From Neglectibacter sp. X58 (GTDB lineage: Bacteria; Bacillota; Clostridia; Oscillospirales; Acutalibacteraceae), in contig NZ_QWEO01000004.1 of the NCBI RefSeq assembly GCF_009936035.1, positions 62,001 to 126,000 of the forward strand: DNA of 64,000 bases, given 5' to 3'. This document shows positions 51,283 to 60,527 of the stretch, piece after piece. Under the pieces are notes generated by a model. The model searched no databases and was not told where the DNA came from. It saw only the letters and a program-made list of their open reading frames with translations. The number at the start of each line of letters is the position of its first letter. The stretch's first letter is position 1. The position numbers were made by a program, and so were the translations under genes.

Positions 51283-52281
51283 ATGCTGCGGTTTGCAACT
51301 ATTGGATCCGGATGGATTACCGACGAATATATACACGGCGCCAAGGACAGCGGCCTGTGGGAGCTGACGGCCGTATACTCCCGGGACAGGGCGCGGGGAG
51401 AGGCCTACGCTCAAAAGCATGGGGCAAAGCTGGTCTTTACAGATGTGGAGGAACTGGCCCGCTGCAAAGAGGTGGACGCAGTGTATATCGCCAGCCCCAA
51501 CGCCGCCCACTATGAGCAGTGCCGGGTGCTGCTGGAAGCAGGCAAGCATGTCATCTGCGAAAAGCCCCTGTGCGCCCAGGCGGAAAAAGTGAAAGAGCTG
51601 GTGAAGCTGGCAGAAGAAAAGGGCGTCATCTTCTTAGAGGCCATTATGTTCATGCACCTGCCCCAGCGGGCGGTGCTGGAAGAGGCCCTGGGAAAGATTG
51701 GGAACATCTCCATGGCAAAAATCGACTTCTGCCAGCGCTCCTCCAAGCTGGACAGCTTCCTGGAGGGGCAGGTGCCCAATATCTTTAACCCCAAGCTGGA
51801 AACCGGCTCTTTGATGGATTTGGGGGTATACTGCGTGTATCCTGCCCTGCACCTGTTCGGCAGGCCGGAAAGCTTTCAGGCCGACTGCATAAAGCTTCAC
51901 ACCGGGGCAGACGGGGCAGGCATACTCACCATGAAATACCCGGACAAGCTGGTAACCCTCACCTATTCCAAGCTGGGCCAGGCCGGGGCCAACACCGATT
52001 TCCAGGGGAACGAGGGCACTGTCTATGTGGAGTCCGTTTCCCGCCTTGCCAACATCTCCCTGTGGCATAAGGACGGCACAACCGAAAAGCTTTACGGCGA
52101 GGACGAAAAGTATAAGCTGATGGGCTGGGAAGCCAAAGATTTTTACCGTTATATCCAGGAGCCGGAGGAAAGCCGGGAAGAGTATGCCCACTGCGTGGAG
52201 CTGAGCCTGTGGGTGGCGGAATTTTTGGAGGAGGCCCGCCGGCAGTTGGGGGTGCGGTTTGAAAGCGACAAGGAGGCGTAA
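51283..52281 (+). CDS. Gfo/Idh/MocA-family oxidoreductase
   Basis: The 332-aa NAD(P)-dependent sugar dehydrogenase-like protein has a Rossmann fold (FATIGSGWITDEYI, AVYSRDRARGEAYA), the EKPLCAQ motif with the conserved Lys, and the C-terminal domain (LMDLGVYCVYPALHLFG). The substrate is unknown. AAAGGACGG precedes the ATG at 51283. The next gene starts 5 nt after its stop. Confidence 0.88.
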   Translation: MLRFATIGSGWITDEYIHGAKDSGLWELTAVYSRDRARGEAYAQKHGAKLVFTDVEELARCKEVDAVYIASPNAAHYEQCRVLLEAGKHVICEKPLCAQAEKVKELVKLAEEKGVIFLEAIMFMHLPQRAVLEEALGKIGNISMAKIDFCQRSSKLDSFLEGQVPNIFNPKLETGSLMDLGVYCVYPALHLFGRPESFQADCIKLHTGADGAGILTMKYPDKLVTLTYSKLGQAGANTDFQGNEGTVYVESVSRLANISLWHKDGTTEKLYGEDEKYKLMGWEAKDFYRYIQEPEESREEYAHCVELSLWVAEFLEEARRQLGVRFESDKEA

Positions 52282-52286
52282 ACGGG

Positions 52287-52802
52287 TTGATTGAACTGGC
52301 GTTTGACTTACAAAACTACAACCCAGACGGGAAAACGGATAAACGCGTAGCGGCCCGGGGCATCGCCTGCAGGGACGGCAAATACCTGATGGTAACAGGG
52401 AACAACGGCGCTTTCCGGTTCCCCGGCGGCGGCGTGGAGAAAGGGGAATCCCTGGCAGACGCCATGTGCCGGGAGGTAAAGGAAGAAAGCGGCTACTCCG
52501 TTGCGCCGGAGACGGCGCGGGAATGGGCCGTGGTGCGGGAGCGGCGCAAGGGCCTGATTGCGGACATCCTGGAAATGGATTCTTACTATTTCCTGTGCGA
52601 AATAAGCGGGGCCGGCGGGGAGCAGCTTTTGGACGAGGGCGAAGCGGAAGACGGGCTGCGCCCGGTATGGATGGATCTGGAAGAAGCCCTGGCCGCAAAC
52701 CGCCGCCTGGAGGAAAGCGGCGTCACCGCGCCCTGGCCTGCCCGGCTTCTCCGGGAAATTAAAGTGATGGAACGGCTCCTGCAAGAAGGGAACGCGGTAT
52801 AA
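52287..52802 (+). CDS. Nudix hydrolase
   Basis: The 171-aa protein has a full Nudix box (GGGVEKGESLADAMCREVKEESGY). It starts with TTG at 52287, with AGGAGG 10 nt upstream; no ATG gives a better N-terminus. It is paralogous to the next gene (shared layout: FDLQNYNPDG/VDLHNYPEGG, then ERRKGL/ERRRGL). The substrate is unknown. Confidence 0.87.
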   Translation: MIELAFDLQNYNPDGKTDKRVAARGIACRDGKYLMVTGNNGAFRFPGGGVEKGESLADAMCREVKEESGYSVAPETAREWAVVRERRKGLIADILEMDSYYFLCEISGAGGEQLLDEGEAEDGLRPVWMDLEEALAANRRLEESGVTAPWPARLLREIKVMERLLQEGNAV

Positions 52803-52811
52803 GGAGGAAGC

Positions 52812-53342
52812 ATGACAGAATTTACGGTTGACCTGCACAACTACCCGGAGGGCGGCTCTGTTTTCCGGCGCACTGCTGTGCGGGGCATCATAGAGCGCCA
52901 GGGCAAATATCTGCTGGTGCGGGAAAAATACGGGGACTACAAGTTCCCCGGCGGCGGCGCGGAGCCAGGGAAAACCCTGGAGGAAACCCTTCTGCGGGAA
53001 GTGCGGGAGGAAACCGGGTATACCGTGGCGGCAGGTTCCCTGAAAAAATGGGGCGTGGTCACAGAGCGCCGCCGGGGGCTGTCCGCGGACATGGTGGAGA
53101 TGGAATCCCACTACTTTTTCTGCCAGGTGGAAGGCCCTGCCGCAAAACAGAAGCTGGACGAATACGAAGAAGAACACGGGTTTTGCCCTGTGTGGGCAGC
53201 GCTTCCGGAAGCCCTGGAGCAGAACCGCCGGGCTGAAAAAGAGCAGGCGGAACTCTGCGCCCGGGGCGAAAGCCCCATCCCCTGGGTGACCCGGGACAGG
53301 ATGGTGATAGAGCGCCTGCTGAAAGACGGGGGCCAGCCATGA
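52812..53342 (+). CDS. Nudix hydrolase, paralogue of preceding gene
   Basis: The 176-aa protein has the Nudix box GGGAEPGKTLEETLLREVREETGY. The first Glu-region position reads GK rather than GE, a mild deviation. AAGGAGG precedes the ATG. It overlaps the YjbR-like gene by 4 nt. Together with the previous gene it is a tandem duplication distinct from the array at 40-42 kb. Confidence 0.87.
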   Translation: MTEFTVDLHNYPEGGSVFRRTAVRGIIERQGKYLLVREKYGDYKFPGGGAEPGKTLEETLLREVREETGYTVAAGSLKKWGVVTERRRGLSADMVEMESHYFFCQVEGPAAKQKLDEYEEEHGFCPVWAALPEALEQNRRAEKEQAELCARGESPIPWVTRDRMVIERLLKDGGQP

Positions 53343-53692
53343 CCACCCGGCAGGAGGTGGTGGATTTCTGCCTCCAGTGGCAGGACGCCTATGCCGACGC
53401 GCCCTTTCACGATAACAACTGGACAGTGCTGCGGCACAAGTCCAACAAAAAGAGCTTTGCCTTTGTGTATGAGTATCAAGGGAAAATGCGGGTAAACGTG
53501 AAGTGCGCCCCGGCAGACACCGCTTTCTGGCGGGGTGCTTACCCCGGCGGCGTGCTGCCCGGCTATCACATGAACAAATCCCACTGGAACACCATTGTGC
53601 TGGGGCTGGTGCCGGAGGCGGACGTGAAAAACATGATTGGAGACAGCTTCCGCCTTACGGGGCCAGTTGTAAAGGAGAGAAAAAAATGCTGA
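53339..53692 (+). CDS. MmcQ/YjbR-family protein
   Basis: The 117-aa protein of the YjbR (CyaY-like fold, putative DNA-binding) family shows [34 protein letters not shown] and [10 protein letters not shown]. Function unknown. It is coupled to both neighbours by overlaps (4 nt upstream, 7 nt downstream), placing it in a Nudix-endonuclease IV cluster. Confidence 0.87.
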   Translation: MTTRQEVVDFCLQWQDAYADAPFHDNNWTVLRHKSNKKSFAFVYEYQGKMRVNVKCAPADTAFWRGAYPGGVLPGYHMNKSHWNTIVLGLVPEADVKNMIGDSFRLTGPVVKERKKC

Positions 53693-54528
53693 AAATCGGA
53701 TGCCATCTTTCCAGCGCCAAGGGGTTCCTGGCCATGGGCCGGGATGCGGTGAAAATCGGGGCCAACACCTTCCAGTTTTTCACCCGCAATCCCCGGGGCG
53801 GCAAGGCCAAGGCCCTGGATTTGGAGGACGTGGCGGCCTTCCGGGCCTTGGCGGCGGAGCAGGGCTTCTTCCCCATCTTAGCCCACGCCCCCTATACCCT
53901 GAACGCCTGCGCCGCTGACGAGGGCCTGCGCACCTTTGCCAAAGAAACCATGCTGGACGACCTGCAGCGGCTGGAGCACATCCCCGGCAGCATGTACAAT
54001 TTCCATCCCGGCAGCCATGTAAAGCAGGGGGCGGAAAGGGGCATCGGGCTTATCGCCGCCCAGCTCAATGAGATTCTCTGGGAAGGGCAGCAGACCACCG
54101 TACTGCTGGAAACCATGGCTGGGAAAGGCTCTGAAGTGGGCCGCACCTTCCAGGAGCTGCGGGACATTTTAGACCGGGTGAACCTTTCAGACAGGCTGGG
54201 AGTGTGCCTGGACACCTGCCACGTGTTTGACGGCGGCTATGACATTGCCGGGAACCTTACCGGGGTGCTGGAGGAATTTGACAAGGTGATTGGCCTTGGG
54301 AGGCTGCGGGCCGTCCACCTCAACGACACCATGAACCCTCTGGGCAGCCACAAAGACCGCCACCAGAAGCTGGGCGAGGGTGAGTTGGGTTTAGAGGCCC
54401 TGGAGCGCATCATAAACCATCCGGCCCTGCGGGAACTGCCCTTTTATCTGGAAACCCCCAACGATCTTGCGGGGTATGGCCGGGAAATCGCCCTGATGAA
54501 GGGGCTGTACCAAGACAAACCCCAATAA
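53686..54528 (+). CDS. nfo: Endonuclease IV
   Basis: This AP endonuclease cuts at abasic sites in base-excision repair. The 280-aa TIM barrel has metal-binding stretches [28 protein letters not shown] and [16 protein letters not shown], all typical of Nfo. AAAGGAG precedes the ATG, which lies inside the end of the preceding gene. With the Nudix and ExoIII genes nearby this is an oxidative-damage repair neighbourhood. Confidence 0.94.
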   Translation: MLKIGCHLSSAKGFLAMGRDAVKIGANTFQFFTRNPRGGKAKALDLEDVAAFRALAAEQGFFPILAHAPYTLNACAADEGLRTFAKETMLDDLQRLEHIPGSMYNFHPGSHVKQGAERGIGLIAAQLNEILWEGQQTTVLLETMAGKGSEVGRTFQELRDILDRVNLSDRLGVCLDTCHVFDGGYDIAGNLTGVLEEFDKVIGLGRLRAVHLNDTMNPLGSHKDRHQKLGEGELGLEALERIINHPALRELPFYLETPNDLAGYGREIALMKGLYQDKPQ

Positions 54529-54537
54529 AGCGATAAA

Positions 54538-54569
54538 AGCGGGAAAGCATTCTCTCATGCTTTCCCGCT
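54538..54569. terminator. Terminator after nfo
   Basis: AGCGGGAAAGCAT pairs with ATGCTTTCCCGCT around a TCTCTC loop, followed by GCATTTTAC. It lies between convergent nfo and exoA. Confidence 0.8.
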
Positions 54570-54620
54570 GCATTTTACTATGATTTTTCTGCCGCCCTTT
54601 TCCACAGGCAGGCTATATAG

Positions 54621-55382
54621 TTAACGCAGAACCAGCTCTACCGGGCAGTGATCCGAACCCTGCACCTGGGAGAGGATGCGGCTGTCCGCAAGCTGGGGCG
54701 CAAGGCGCTGGTCTGCCAGGAAATAGTCGATGCGCCAGCCCACGTTGTTCTGCCGGGAGTTATACATATAGCTCCACCAGGAATAAGCCCCCTCCTGTTC
54801 TGGGTAAAAGTGGCGGAAGGTGTCCAGAAAGCCGCAGGCCAGCAGCTCGGCAAACTTCCCCCGCTCCTCATAGGAAAACCCGGCGTTGCCGATGTTTGCT
54901 TTGGCGTTTTTCAGGTCAACGGGCCTGTGGGCCACGTTCATGTCCCCGCAGACAATTACAGGCTTTTCCTGCTGCAGGGCCTGGAGATACCCCCGGAACG
55001 CGTCCTCAAAGCCCATGCGGAAGCTGAGGCGCTCCAGGCCCCGCTGGGCATTGGGGGTATACACTGTCACCAGGAAATACCCTTCAAATTCGGCGCAGAT
55101 CACCCGGCCCTCCCCGTCATATTCCTCCTCGCCAATGCCAAAGGACACCTTCAGCGGCTCCTCCTTTGTGAACAGGGCTGTGCCGGAATACCCCTTTTTC
55201 ACCTGGCAGGAGTTCCAGTATTCATGGTAGCCGGGGAAAGCGAAATCCCCCTGCTCCCGCTGCATTTTCGTCTCCTGCAGGCAGATAACATCCGGCCCTT
55301 CCTGCTCCAGAAACTCCGAAAAACCCTTGCCCATACAGGCCCGCAGGCCGTTTACGTTCCAAGAAACCAGCTTTTTCATCAT
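54621..55382 (-). CDS. exoA: Exodeoxyribonuclease III
   Basis: This AP endonuclease/3' exonuclease of 253 aa has SWNVNGLRAC, CLQETKMQ, GDMNVAHRPVDL and GSDHCPVEL, the full set of ExoIII catalytic motifs. It starts at either of two consecutive ATGs; AGAGGG precedes them. It is convergent with nfo, the other AP endonuclease. Confidence 0.94.
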   Translation of the reverse strand: MMKKLVSWNVNGLRACMGKGFSEFLEQEGPDVICLQETKMQREQGDFAFPGYHEYWNSCQVKKGYSGTALFTKEEPLKVSFGIGEEEYDGEGRVICAEFEGYFLVTVYTPNAQRGLERLSFRMGFEDAFRGYLQALQQEKPVIVCGDMNVAHRPVDLKNAKANIGNAGFSYEERGKFAELLACGFLDTFRHFYPEQEGAYSWWSYMYNSRQNNVGWRIDYFLADQRLAPQLADSRILSQVQGSDHCPVELVLR

Positions 55383-55395
55383 ACCGCACCCTCTG

Positions 55396-55488
55396 GGGCC
55401 TGTTTGAAAAACCGCAAACACCATCTTTTACCCAAAACGGGCGTTTTGTCTCAAAAATCTGGCACTTTCTCTATTTTCAAACAGGCCC
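55396..55488. repeat. 93-bp element with 15-bp perfect terminal inverted repeats
   Basis: GGGCCTGTTTGAAAA (55396-55410) and TTTTCAAACAGGCCC (55474-55488) bound it, with an internal CAAAACG/CGTTTTG palindrome. It has the size of a miniature mobile element. No target duplication is seen. Confidence 0.55.
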
Positions 55489-55598
55489 TAATCCCCTTAT
55501 GTTTTTACCATCATACCACATCCGGCCCCCCTTTGCAAGGTGGGCATTTGGCGGGGAAATACCCATTGCGGGGCGTTTTATGCAGATAGCGCAAAGTC

Positions 55599-55643
55599 GT
55601 GGGGTTCCACCCCACACCCCGCAACCCCTTTTTAAAAGGGGTT
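55599..55643. repeat. Intergenic double-hairpin repeat
   Basis: GTGGGGT-TCC-ACCCCAC (55599-55615) then AACCCCTTTT/AAAAGGGGTT (55623-55643). It is a member of the dispersed repeat family and lies upstream of the cyclophilin promoter. Confidence 0.65.
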
Positions 55644-55709
55644 GACCCTAAAATTAAGCATTTAGAAATTCAGTGGGCTTCTTTTTTAGCTTTGCAACTT
55701 AGCACCCAT

Positions 55710-55738
55710 TTGACAGCAATTCCCTTTGCGGGTATAAT
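55710..55738 (+). promoter_or_regulatory. Promoter of the cyclophilin gene
   Basis: TTGACA (55710-55715), a 17-bp spacer and TATAAT (55733-55738): a consensus sigma-A promoter. Confidence 0.9.
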
Positions 55739-55773
55739 GAACAGAAAGACATTTGAAAACGGAGGTTTCCCAT

Positions 55774-56298
55774 ATGCAAAATCCAGTTGTCACGTTCCAG
55801 ACCAGCCAGGGGGTTATCAAGGCAGAGCTTTACCCCGACGTTGCCCCCAACACGGTCAACAACTTTATCTCCCTTGTCAAAAAGGGCTTTTATGACGGCA
55901 CCATCTTCCACCGGGTCATCCCCGGCTTTATGATTCAGGGCGGGGACCCCGAAGGCTCCGGCATGGGCGGCCCGGGATACGGCATTAAAGGGGAGTTTGC
56001 TTCCAACGGCGTAAAGAACGATTTGAAGCACACCACCGGCGTGCTCTCCATGGCCCGCGCCCAAATGCCCGACAGCGCCGGCTCCCAGTTCTTCATTATG
56101 GTGGATGACGCACCCTATTTGGACGGGCAGTATGCCGCCTTTGGCAAGGTATTTGAAGGCATGGAGGCTGCCCAGGCCATTGTTTCCGTCCCCCGCAGCC
56201 GGGCCGACCGTCCCGATGAGGATCAGGTGATGGAGAAAGTTACGGTAGAAACCTTTGGCATCGAGTATCCCGAACCGGACACGCTGCCGGAACGGTAA
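55774..56298 (+). CDS. Cyclophilin-type peptidyl-prolyl isomerase
   Basis: The 174-aa cytosolic foldase has the cyclophilin core: FHRVIPGFMIQGGDP (catalytic Arg), GVLSMARAQMPDSAGSQFFI and FGKVFEGMEAAQ. It has no signal peptide. GGAGG precedes the ATG at 55774. It is monocistronic between a strong promoter and terminator. Confidence 0.94.
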   Translation: MQNPVVTFQTSQGVIKAELYPDVAPNTVNNFISLVKKGFYDGTIFHRVIPGFMIQGGDPEGSGMGGPGYGIKGEFASNGVKNDLKHTTGVLSMARAQMPDSAGSQFFIMVDDAPYLDGQYAAFGKVFEGMEAAQAIVSVPRSRADRPDEDQVMEKVTVETFGIEYPEPDTLPER

Positions 56299-56327
56299 AT
56301 CTTCATACGGACAAGCAAGATACTGCA

Positions 56328-56380
56328 AAAAAGGAAAGGCTTCCCCCGCCGCCATACGGCAGGGAGCCTTTCCTTTTTCC
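56328..56380 (+). terminator. Terminator of the cyclophilin gene
   Basis: AAAAAGGAAAGGCT and AGCCTTTCCTTTTT pair around a CCGCC-rich loop, ending in a T-rich stretch. The following 290 bp (56381-56671) hold no gene, only a 0A box and hairpins. Confidence 0.85.
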
Positions 56381-56524
56381 TTTCTAAACGGGGCAGGGAG
56401 GCGATCTATCACCCAAAGTGTCTTAAAAATCTGCTGTCTTAAATCTTTCTTGTCTTGTTTTCTTATACCATATATAGCGCTTGTTCATTCTTTTTTTACA
56501 AGAAAATGTGTAACAGCGTCAGAT

Positions 56525-56531
56525 TTCGACA
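56525..56531 (-). promoter_or_regulatory. Perfect 0A box in a gene-free stretch
   Basis: TTCGACA is the reverse complement of the Spo0A box TGTCGAA. A -10-like TATACT lies about 20 bp downstream on the plus strand, but no gene follows before the end of spo0A. Confidence 0.5.
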
Positions 56532-56671
56532 AATTCCACCCATGTTCTTTGTTATACTATTATCGCGCCGGAAACAGTATGGAGCGGAGCTCAAAAACCA
56601 ACAAAAGGCGTTGAATGCCTGTAGAAGCACGTATCCCCCCGTCTGAGGGGACGGGGGAATGCACGGGCAGG

Positions 56672-57436
56672 TCAGGATGCACTGGCCATTTGCAGGCAGA
56701 GCTTGTCGGAAATCATGGCAATAAACTCGCTGTTGGTGGGCTTGCCCCGGGTGTTGTGGATGGTATAGCCGAAATAGGAGTTCAGCACATCCACGTCTCC
56801 CCGATCCCATGCCACCTCTATGGCATGGCGGATGGCCCGCTCCACACGGGAGCTGGTGGTGCCATAGCGCTTGGCTACGCTGGGATATAGCTGTTTGGTG
56901 ACAGCATTGATGACCTCCGGATCCTCAATGGCCATCATAATGGAATCCCGCAGGTAATGGTAGCCTTTAATATGCGCGGGAACCCCAATCTGGTGCAGGA
57001 TTTCAGTCACCTGCACCCGCAGGCCAGGGCTTACAGGCTCCGAGTCAAAATGCCGGCCCCGCAGGGCGTTCAGGGAGAAAATGCGTTCCACCATTTCCTC
57101 CTTGTCGTAGGGCGAGAGGGCAAAGTATGCCGCCCCCGCCCCAATGACCTCGCGCTCTAAAATCGGCGTGGTGTAAGAAGCGGTTACTATGTACATGGGC
57201 CGGTCTGCCGCCAGCTCCTGGGCCGCTGCATGTATCACGCCGATAGCGTCGAGGCCGGGCATAAAGAGATCCATCAGCACCACCGCAGGCTTCTCCTCTT
57301 TAATCCTCTGCACAGCCTTCTGCCCGTCTTTCGGGGCGAACACTGCCAGGCCTCCCCGCTGTCTCAGCTTTTCCAGCGGTTCACGGCCCCATTCGCCGTC
57401 ATCCGCACATATCAGTATCTTTATTTGCTTTTCCAT
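56672..57436 (-). CDS. spo0A: Sporulation master regulator Spo0A
   Basis: This response regulator commits the cell to sporulation. Its receiver holds acidic residues at 12-13 and acceptor Asp56 ([15 protein letters not shown]). The C-terminal DNA-binding domain is near-canonical ([66 protein letters not shown]). It is 254 aa, with GGGAGG before the ATG at 57436. It is not next to spoIVB, the usual clostridial neighbour; instead it is divergent from spoIIGA-sigE. Confidence 0.97.
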   Translation of the reverse strand: MEKQIKILICADDGEWGREPLEKLRQRGGLAVFAPKDGQKAVQRIKEEKPAVVLMDLFMPGLDAIGVIHAAAQELAADRPMYIVTASYTTPILEREVIGAGAAYFALSPYDKEEMVERIFSLNALRGRHFDSEPVSPGLRVQVTEILHQIGVPAHIKGYHYLRDSIMMAIEDPEVINAVTKQLYPSVAKRYGTTSSRVERAIRHAIEVAWDRGDVDVLNSYFGYTIHNTRGKPTNSEFIAMISDKLCLQMASAS

Positions 57437-57531
57437 GCCGAACCTCCCGGTAATATTTTGAAGTGAATAGATCTTACCACATAACCTGTTTTCCTGCAAG
57501 TGTTTTCACATAAAAAAGCAAAAAAATATCC

Positions 57532-57538
57532 TGTCGAA
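57532..57538 (+). promoter_or_regulatory. 0A box between spo0A and spoIIGA
   Basis: This is a perfect TGTCGAA, about 95 bp upstream of the spo0A start, so it could mediate autoregulation. The whole gap 57437-57890 is gene-free and AT-rich. Confidence 0.6.
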
Positions 57539-57670
57539 TCTGGCGGGATATTTTCCTTTTTCAGGGAAAACAAATTTTTCTACAAATTCAGACATGCAAA
57601 AAACTACAATATTCGATGGTGATATTTTGCATAGCCACAATATCATGTATGCTCAAATTTTGTAAACACA

Positions 57671-57737
57671 TGTCGCACATTGCCGTCGAAGCCTGACAGG
57701 TTTATCCCCTCTGTATAAACTACAGTTTTTTTATAAT
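57671..57737 (+). promoter_or_regulatory. Probable Spo0A-activated promoter of spoIIGA-sigE
   Basis: Two 6-of-7 matches to the 0A box (TGTCGCA at 57671 and CGTCGAA at 57684) lie upstream of TATAAT (57732-57737) with no consensus -35, as at the Bacillus spoIIG promoter. Confidence 0.5.
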
Positions 57738-57890
57738 ATAATTTCTTTGGACAAATATTGCCTTTTCAGAAAAATGTCATGTAGCACTTTTTCACTTTCT
57801 GTTTCCTGCACAGCCTTTTTTCCGCCCCTGTCCACAATGCGACAGAATCAAGCCTCCCGCCAGGCTTATAATCATATATGGACTGGGGGG

Positions 57891-58736
57891 ATGCCATTGG
57901 TAGTATACGCAGACGTATTCATCATTGTAAACCTGTACATAGACTTTTTCCTGCTGTGGTGTGTCCGGGCTTTCCTGCACCTGGAAGCCAAGGGGGGGCG
58001 GCTGGTGCTGGGAGGCCTTTTCGGGGCCTTGTGCGGCCTTATAAGCCTTGTCCCCCTGCCTGCCTGGGCAGCATTACCCGCCGGGGGCGCAGGGGCCTTG
58101 GTCGCTGTATGGGGCGCTTTCTGGCCCCTACCCTGGCGGAGGCTGGCCCGGGCCTGGCTGTGCATGTGGCTGTGCTCTTTTTTACTGGCAGGTTTTTTCC
58201 TTTTTCTCATCCGGTTCCTGGCCCCTCGGAACATGGCTGTGCTGGGCAGCGCCCTTTATCTGGATATCTCCCTGCCCCTGCTCTTTTTCTTCACCTGCCT
58301 GGCCTATGGCCTTTTCTGGGCCATCCAGCGGCTTTTTCCCCGGGACGCCTCCGCCTTGCGGCTGTGTACCCTGCGGGTTTGCCACCAGGGCGCGGCTGTA
58401 GAGCTTGCCGCCAAGGCGGACACAGGCAACGCCCTGCGGGAGCCTTTCTCCGGCCTGCCTGTCATCATCTGCGAAGAGAAAGCGCTGAAAGCTGCTGTGC
58501 CCCAGCCTGTGCAGGACTTCCTAACCAGCCCCTGCCCAGAGGCCGCCGCCCACCACATGCGCCTGGTGCCCTTTTCCAGCGTAGGAGGCTCTGGCCTGCT
58601 GCCTGCCTTCCGCCCGGACTGCGTTTCCATCAAGGGCACCGGGCAAAAGCTGCCCTGTTATCTGGCCGTATGCCGCAGCCCTCTTTCAGCCGGGCAGTTT
58701 TCCGCCCTGTTCAACCCGGATCTCTTTCCCGAATGA
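57891..58736 (+). CDS. spoIIGA: Sigma-E processing peptidase SpoIIGA
   Basis: This membrane aspartic protease activates pro-sigma-E in the mother cell. The 281 aa have five hydrophobic segments in the N-terminal 160 residues and the protease motif ADTGN with Asp177 (AKADTGNAL). The first residues [18 protein letters not shown] are typical. G-rich sequence abuts the ATG at 57891. SigE follows after 43 nt. Confidence 0.92.
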   Translation: MPLVVYADVFIIVNLYIDFFLLWCVRAFLHLEAKGGRLVLGGLFGALCGLISLVPLPAWAALPAGGAGALVAVWGAFWPLPWRRLARAWLCMWLCSFLLAGFFLFLIRFLAPRNMAVLGSALYLDISLPLLFFFTCLAYGLFWAIQRLFPRDASALRLCTLRVCHQGAAVELAAKADTGNALREPFSGLPVIICEEKALKAAVPQPVQDFLTSPCPEAAAHHMRLVPFSSVGGSGLLPAFRPDCVSIKGTGQKLPCYLAVCRSPLSAGQFSALFNPDLFPE

Positions 58737-58779
58737 GGCAGGGCATACGATTTTCCCTATAGAAACGGAGGTTTTTCCC

Positions 58780-59496
58780 ATGTTCCATACGCTGTTCTCC
58801 ATTATGCGCTTCCATGCCGCCCGTATCTGGCGGCGGCTTTTCCCCTTGGACTGCCACTACATAAACGGCCCGGACACCCTGCCCCCTCCCCTCACCAAGG
58901 CCCAGGAGGCCCAGGTGCTGGAAGAGGTGCAAAAAGGCGTGCCCGGCGCCAGGGAGCCGCTTATCACCCACAACCTGCGGTTGGTGGTGTATATTGCCAA
59001 AAAGTTTGAAAGCCCTGGCGCCGGGGTGGAGGATCTCATCTCCATCGGCACCATCGGGCTTATTAAGGCAGTGAACACCTTCCGGGTGGAGAAAAACATC
59101 AAGCTGGCCACTTATGCCTCCCGGTGCATTGAAAATGAAATCCTCATGTACCTGCGGAAAAGCTCTCAACTGCGCAACGAAATTTCCATCGACGATCCCT
59201 TAAACGTGGACTGGGACGGGAACGAGCTGCTGCTTTCCGACCTGCTGGGCAGCGACCCGGACGCGGTGAACCGGGGCGTGGAGCAGGAAGCGGAAAAGGA
59301 ACTGCTCCTCAGCGCAGTCAGCCGCCTGCCGCCCCGGGAAAAGACCATTATGGAGCTGCGCTTCGGGCTTGCCTCTAAAAAAGAGCACACCCAGAAGGAA
59401 GTGGCAGACGAGCTGGGCATCTCCCAGTCTTACATCTCCCGGCTGGAAAAGCGGATTATCACCCGGCTGCGGCGGGATTTGGAGAAGGCGGGGTAA
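58780..59496 (+). CDS. sigE: RNA polymerase sigma-E factor (mother-cell sporulation)
   Basis: It is the early mother-cell sigma factor, made as a pro-protein. An N-terminal pro-sequence of about 30 residues precedes the sigma-70 region 2 ([41 protein letters not shown]) and region 4 ([38 protein letters not shown]). The length is 238 aa. ACGGAGG precedes the ATG. sigG, which usually follows, is absent; a terminator and a rubredoxin gene come next. Confidence 0.96.
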   Translation: MFHTLFSIMRFHAARIWRRLFPLDCHYINGPDTLPPPLTKAQEAQVLEEVQKGVPGAREPLITHNLRLVVYIAKKFESPGAGVEDLISIGTIGLIKAVNTFRVEKNIKLATYASRCIENEILMYLRKSSQLRNEISIDDPLNVDWDGNELLLSDLLGSDPDAVNRGVEQEAEKELLLSAVSRLPPREKTIMELRFGLASKKEHTQKEVADELGISQSYISRLEKRIITRLRRDLEKAG

Positions 59497-59510
59497 GCGC
59501 CTGCAGGGCA

Positions 59511-59545
59511 AAAAAGCGGCACAGCTTTGCGCTGTGCCGCTTTTT
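59511..59545. terminator. Bidirectional terminator between sigE and rubredoxin
   Basis: AAAAAGCGGCACAGC pairs with GCTGTGCCGCTTTTT around TTTGC, with A- and T-runs at either side. Confidence 0.92.
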
Positions 59546-59548
59546 GCT

Positions 59549-59704
59549 TTACTCTTCCACGAACTGATCCTTTCCCAGGCCGCACAGGGGGCAAACCCAA
59601 TCCTCAGGGATGTCCTCAAACTTGGTGCCAGGGGCAATGCCGTTATCCGGATCGCCCAGGGCGGGATCGTACCGGTAGCCGCAGGCTTCGCAAACGTATA
59701 CCAC
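59549..59704 (-). CDS. Rubredoxin
   Basis: This 51-aa iron protein carries electrons in anaerobes, often for oxygen or peroxide detoxification. Two CxxCG knuckles hold the iron ([11 protein letters not shown] near the start, WVCPLCG near the end). It starts with GTG at 59704, with AAAGGAGG 7 nt away. The upstream stretch to 59988 is otherwise gene-free. Confidence 0.93.
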   Translation of the reverse strand: MVYVCEACGYRYDPALGDPDNGIAPGTKFEDIPEDWVCPLCGLGKDQFVEE

Positions 59705-59988
59705 AAGAACGCCTCCTTTGCAAAAATCTATTGTATTATAATATGCCCTGGGCGCAGGTTTTTTATTCCAATTCAGAAATATAGTCCAGCAGCCCCATAA
59801 AAATTTACGCAGCCCACCTTCTCCCCTTCCCTCCCAGGCAAAAAAACTATCAAAATCCTCCATTCTTTTTTCACTTCTTTCTCCAATTTCCCAATTTCTA
59901 TTGCAAGCATGGGTAATTTGTGTTACGATCATCTAAACATTAAAGCAGCAGGCCGTTTTTGGGGCTGCATAGAAAGGAGGTGTCTCCG

Positions 59989-60465
59989 ATGGTTCTGTTT
60001 ACCATCCGCTCCATGGTTCTGGCAGATTATCCCGCTTTCGATAGGTTCGATGGTGCCCTGCACGCCATGCACCAGCAGGCCCGTCCTGATTTGTTTGCCC
60101 CCTGCGGGCATCTCTTTACTCAGGCGGATTTTGAAAAGCTGCTGGCCTCTCCTAATGAAATCGCCCTCATCGCCGAGGTTGGGGACAGGCCCGCCGGCAT
60201 CTGCATGGCCACCATAAAAGAACCGCCCGCCGCGCCTTTCCTCCATCCCGTAAAGGCTGCCCATATCGGCGATCTGTATGTGGCAGAGGAATACCGCAGA
60301 GCCGGGGTGGGCAGGGCGCTGATAGAGTCTGTAAGACGAGCGGCAGGGGAAAAAGGCGCCGGGCGCATCACCCTGATGGTATGGCCTTTTAATTCAGATG
60401 CCTTGCATTTTTATGAAAAACTAGGATTTGCCACCCGTTCCGTCACTTTGGAAGCAAAGCTGTAA
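59989..60465 (+). CDS. GNAT-family acetyltransferase
   Basis: The 158 aa have the GNAT fold: IGDLYVAEEYRRAGVGRALIESV holds motif A with the acetyl-CoA loop RRAGVGRA, and ALHFYEKLGF is motif B. The acceptor is unknown. AAAGGAGG precedes the ATG at 59989. It appears to be a single gene, 62 bp before the next one. Confidence 0.9.
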   Translation: MVLFTIRSMVLADYPAFDRFDGALHAMHQQARPDLFAPCGHLFTQADFEKLLASPNEIALIAEVGDRPAGICMATIKEPPAAPFLHPVKAAHIGDLYVAEEYRRAGVGRALIESVRRAAGEKGAGRITLMVWPFNSDALHFYEKLGFATRSVTLEAKL

Positions 60466-60527
60466 TACACAAAGTCACTGTGATGTATTAGGGCTTTTAT
60501 TCAAATATTCTTTTGGAGGAAAGTTTT

